Below are positions 6,566 through 7,804 of a DNA stretch of 7,804 nt, one piece after another. Every line of letters starts with the position of its first letter. The first letter of the stretch is position 1. The notes below the pieces were generated by a model. The model was not told where the DNA came from and made no database searches. It saw nothing but the letters and a program-made list of their open reading frames with translations. A program made the translations under genes and the position numbers. This DNA is from Dehalococcoidia bacterium (GTDB taxonomy: Bacteria; Chloroflexota; Dehalococcoidia; Dehalococcoidales; RBG-16-60-22). The DNA lies in NCBI GenBank assembly GCA_030605045.1, contig JAUWBK010000051.1:1-7804 (forward strand), in the 5' to 3' direction.

Positions 6566-6955
6566 CTATCCTTCCTTTTTCCGTTCCCCCCATCTTTGCA
6601 TACAAGTTTCCATACATTTTTCTATCATCTGGGGTATCGTCTCACCTATCTTTTCGATTGCGGTGGATAAGCCGCCCCTGATTGGCTCTATCCTCACGCC
6701 CTGCTTATCGACAATGACCACGGCGATAGGTCTTACCCAAGCACCACCCCCGGTGCCACCTGCGGAGCCCTCCCCCTTTTGTTTGGCCTCTCCTCTCCCT
6801 GAGCCACCACCGGCACCAAAACCAAAGCCAACGCTTATCAAGGGAATCAGGGTGGCGCCTTCGACGGTTATGGGTTCTCCCACCACGGTTCTGGTGCTGA
6901 GCACCTTCTCAATTTCTCCGAGAGTGGTCTTAACTAGGCTATCTACTTCTTCCAT
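6566..6955 (-). CDS. GerW/YtfJ-family protein
   Basis: A 129-residue member of the spore YtfJ (GerW) family. An N-terminal amphipathic helix (about 1-20) leads to the conserved GEPITVEGATLIPLISVGFGFG (26-47). A very glycine-rich loop (about 44-71) follows, then WVRPIAVVIVDKQGVRIEPI (73-92) and a C-terminal helix with two Cys (114, 118). In Bacillus the homologue is needed for normal spore germination, but members also occur in bacteria not known to make spores, where the role is unknown. ATG at 6955 has an excellent AGGAGGT eight bases upstream. It is the first gene of a three-gene operon with the DUF2953 protein and the small GerW-like protein. No other sporulation gene is in the window. Confidence 0.93.
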   Translation of the reverse strand: MEEVDSLVKTTLGEIEKVLSTRTVVGEPITVEGATLIPLISVGFGFGAGGGSGRGEAKQKGEGSAGGTGGGAWVRPIAVVIVDKQGVRIEPIRGGLSTAIEKIGETIPQMIEKCMETCMQRWGERKKEG

Positions 6956-6986
6956 GACTACTTACCTCCTTTCCAGATTAATTGGT

Positions 6987-7013
6987 GATTGACGTCCACC
7001 ATATGAGTCAATC
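6987..7013. promoter_or_regulatory. 7-base inverted repeat in the leader of the GerW operon
   Basis: GATTGAC (6987-6993) and GTCAATC (7007-7013) are perfect inverted copies separated by 13 bases. The centre-to-centre distance of the arms is 20 bases, about two helical turns. The element lies just after the predicted start point and before the ribosome binding site (6964-6970), a place for a repressor operator or a small RNA hairpin. GGTGAT is also directly repeated beside it (6984-6989 and 7014-7019). Confidence 0.4.
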
Positions 7014-7022
7014 GGTGATGTG

Positions 7023-7051
7023 ATAGTAGCACCCTAACAAGGGGAAGTCAA
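7023..7051 (-). promoter_or_regulatory. Predicted promoter of the GerW-DUF2953 operon
   Basis: On the minus strand TTGACT (7051-7046, 5 of 6) and TACTAT (7028-7023, 4 of 6) are 17 bases apart. The start point would be near 7016, about 60 bases before the GerW start codon. It is the best match in the gap. Confidence 0.5.
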
Positions 7052-7154
7052 TAGTTTTAAAGAAGGAAATTTTTGGCTTTCCAGCTTGGACAGAAAGGGG
7101 AGAGTAATCCCGAAGTGTACGATGTCTAAGAGGCTTAGTTGTCACTAGGAATTA

Positions 7155-7259
7155 GCGGCACTGTTGTGCGCTTGCGTTGCTGATACTGATTTGCTAAAAT
7201 CAGGGAGTTGCAACCTCGTGAGGTAGTCAAAAATTAATGGGCTAACTCTCCCAAGAGGG
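7155..7259 (+). other. Hairpin-rich stretch upstream of tRNA-Lys
   Basis: The part of the 6956-7291 gap nearest the tRNA has no gene but several short foldbacks: GC-GCAC/GTGC-GC with a bulged G (7155-7171), ACCT/AGGT (7213-7224) and CTCT/AGAG (7246-7257). GGGAGTT (7203-7209) can also pair with AACTCtCC (7244-7251), which would exclude the CTCT hairpin. No T-box or known riboswitch motif is seen. Further upstream, 7052-7154, only a small CTAAG/CTTAG foldback (7126-7138) stands out. Confidence 0.3.
7172..7200 (+). promoter_or_regulatory. Possible extended -10 promoter for tRNA-Lys
   Basis: TAAAAT (7195-7200, 5 of 6) is preceded by TG one base away (7192-7193), an extended -10 element. TTGCGT 17 bases upstream (7172-7177) is a weak -35. 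The transcript would begin near 7207, with about 85 bases before the tRNA. A TTGACC at 7267-7272 is closer to the tRNA but has no -10 at a usable distance. Confidence 0.4.
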
Positions 7260-7291
7260 TGCTAGTTTGACCATTCGCTAAAGCTAAATGC

Positions 7292-7367
7292 GGGCCGTTA
7301 GCTCAGTTGGCAGAGCACCTGACTTTTAATCAGGGTGTCACAGGTTCGAGACCTGTACGGCCTACCA
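7292..7367 (+). tRNA. tRNA-Lys (anticodon UUU)
   Basis: A complete cloverleaf of 76 bases. The acceptor stem GGGCCGT pairs with ACGGCCT, with a G-U at the first pair. The D arm is GCTC/GAGC. The anticodon stem CCTGA/TCAGG (7318-7322, 7330-7334) closes loop CTTTTAA with anticodon TTT at 7325-7327. The T arm is ACAGG/CCTGT around TTCGAGA. The discriminator is A7364 and the CCA end is encoded at 7365-7367. It reads lysine codons AAA and AAG. Confidence 0.98.
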
Positions 7368-7418
7368 AAGTTAAATAGACCGTCCCTTTTGAGGAATTTT
7401 AAACGAATCAGGGTGTCA
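7328..7418 (+). repeat. 13-base direct repeat: tRNA-Lys anticodon arm copied downstream
   Basis: AATCAGGGTGTCA occurs at 7328-7340, covering the 3' side of the anticodon loop, the stem and the variable loop of the tRNA. It occurs again at 7406-7418 as the left arm of the downstream hairpin. The copies are 78 bases apart start to start, and the flanking bases differ on both sides. Confidence 0.8.
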
Positions 7419-7448
7419 AAACACTAGGTCAACCGACACCCTGATTTT
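7406..7448 (+). terminator. Terminator-like hairpin after tRNA-Lys
   Basis: AATCAGGGTGTC (7406-7417) and GACACCCTGATT (7435-7446) form a perfect 12-base-pair stem around a 17-base loop, ending in a short T run (TTTT, 7445-7448). It lies 38 bases after the tRNA and fits a factor-independent terminator, although the T run is short. Its left arm repeats a stretch of the tRNA itself. Confidence 0.65.
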
Positions 7449-7471
7449 AACATTTATATAATGAATGTCAA
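7444..7471 (-). promoter_or_regulatory. Possible minus-strand promoter reading toward tRNA-Lys
   Basis: On the minus strand a perfect TTGACA (7471-7466) is followed after 16 bases by TAAAAT (7449-7444, 5 of 6). A transcript from it would start near 7437 and run antisense through the hairpin and the tRNA. The surroundings are AT-rich, so chance matches are likely. Confidence 0.3.
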
Positions 7472-7768
7472 CTTTCTATCATGGGCACATTACAAATATA
7501 GCATCCGTATTATACGTCCGATTCTCTTTTTCCCAATGTTCTATTGATTGGACCATTAAATCGACCAGACTTAAAATTTCATTTTTGCTTCTAGGTAAAG
7601 ATGATTCCTATAGGAATGCCGTTCAAATAAAAAAATGATGCCTAGCTACATGCTAAGTAACAATTTGACGGAATGTTCATTACCATGGCACGTCTAATCA
7701 GGAATGCAGTCATCCATCTGTTTCAACCCGAGGTTGGCAAGAGTAAAGAAAACCCAAGATAAGTCATC
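7449..7768. other. AT-rich stretch without a credible gene
   Basis: No frame here has a good start, ribosome binding site and recognisable protein. The longest open stretches are a 42-codon minus-strand run without a start at its head (7479-7607) and a 25-codon plus-strand frame (7685-7762). Base composition is clearly richer in A and T than the genes to the left. It contains a 14-base palindrome, listed separately. It could be decayed sequence beside a tRNA integration point. Confidence 0.5.
7604..7617. repeat. Perfect 14-base palindrome
   Basis: ATTCCTATAGGAAT reads the same on both strands with no spacer. A site like this can bind a dimeric protein. No promoter or gene is placed so as to name a role. 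Confidence 0.6.
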
Positions 7769-7797
7769 TTGACAATACTCTCATGTGGGACTATACT
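7769..7797 (+). promoter_or_regulatory. Near-consensus promoter pointing out of the right edge
   Basis: TTGACA (7769-7774, 6 of 6) and TATACT (7792-7797, 5 of 6) are separated by exactly 17 bases. The start point would be near 7804, the last base of the window, so the transcribed unit lies outside. An imperfect foldback AAGAT/ATCTT (7756-7770) overlaps the upstream edge of the -35. Confidence 0.65.
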
Positions 7798-7804
7798 ACT
7801 TGCA

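Noticed and set aside
6171..6992. A 273-codon plus-strand open frame
   Set aside because: It lies across the GerW and DUF2953 genes, and its Pro/Ser-rich product is what the reverse of glycine-rich coding gives. The minus-strand frames have family motifs, ribosome binding sites and operon spacing.
7200..7291. T-box leader before tRNA-Lys
   Set aside because: The T-box antiterminator core (AGGGTGGNACCGCG-like) is absent, and T-boxes control protein genes rather than tRNA genes.
7685..7762. A 25-codon plus-strand frame (MARLIRNAV...)
   Set aside because: Too short, with no ribosome binding site and no recognisable similarity; at most a remnant.
1..7804. CRISPR array, insertion sequence or prophage genes
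   Set aside because: No regularly spaced repeats, transposase, integrase or phage protein motifs were found in any frame.

Overview
The window looks like a piece of a bacterial chromosome of roughly 50% GC with compact gene spacing. It carries an adenosylcobalamin-dependent (class II) ribonucleotide reductase next to NrdR, a folate gene, a riboflavin gene, a GerW/DUF2953 pair and a tRNA gene with an encoded CCA end. This mix suggests Chloroflexota, most likely Dehalococcoidia. That placement is an inference from gene content and protein style, not from a marker gene. No plasmid, phage, insertion sequence, CRISPR array or rRNA is visible.

Layout. Bases 1-2346 (minus) hold nrdJ, whose last residues run off the left edge. 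Just upstream of it, 2355-2921 (minus) is nrdR, so nrdR-nrdJ form a tight operon. The 2922-3077 gap carries two NrdR boxes over a good sigma70-like promoter. Reading away from it on the plus strand is folC (3078-4391, GTG start), preceded by a 4-codon leader frame with a strong ribosome binding site. folC meets ribD (4388-5485, minus, TTG start) tail to tail, and one CTAG supplies both stop codons. A 232-base gap (5486-5717) holds a ribD promoter and interleaved inverted repeats. Next is a three-gene minus-strand operon, in transcription order a GerW/YtfJ-family protein (6566-6955), a DUF2953/YtfI-like membrane protein (5954-6559) and an 84-residue GerW-like protein (5718-5972). The 6956-7291 gap holds the promoter of that operon and a structured stretch before tRNA-Lys(UUU) at 7292-7367. 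The remaining 437 bases are AT-rich with no credible gene. They hold a terminator hairpin that repeats part of the tRNA, a 14-base perfect palindrome, and a near-consensus promoter pointing out of the right edge.

How the genes work together. nrdR-nrdJ is a self-regulated dNTP supply unit: NrdR senses nucleotides and represses the reductase through its paired boxes. folC (folate polyglutamylation) and ribD (riboflavin synthesis) are cofactor genes with no evident link beyond position. The GerW-DUF2953 pair matches the ytfJ-ytfI neighbourhood known from spore-forming Firmicutes, here with an added small GerW-like protein. Its role outside spore formers is unknown.

The features most worth checking are the AT-hook-like tail on NrdR, the reduced GerW paralogue, the tRNA segment copied into the downstream hairpin, and the leader structures before folC, ribD and tRNA-Lys. 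Nothing here amounts to a clearly new biological system.
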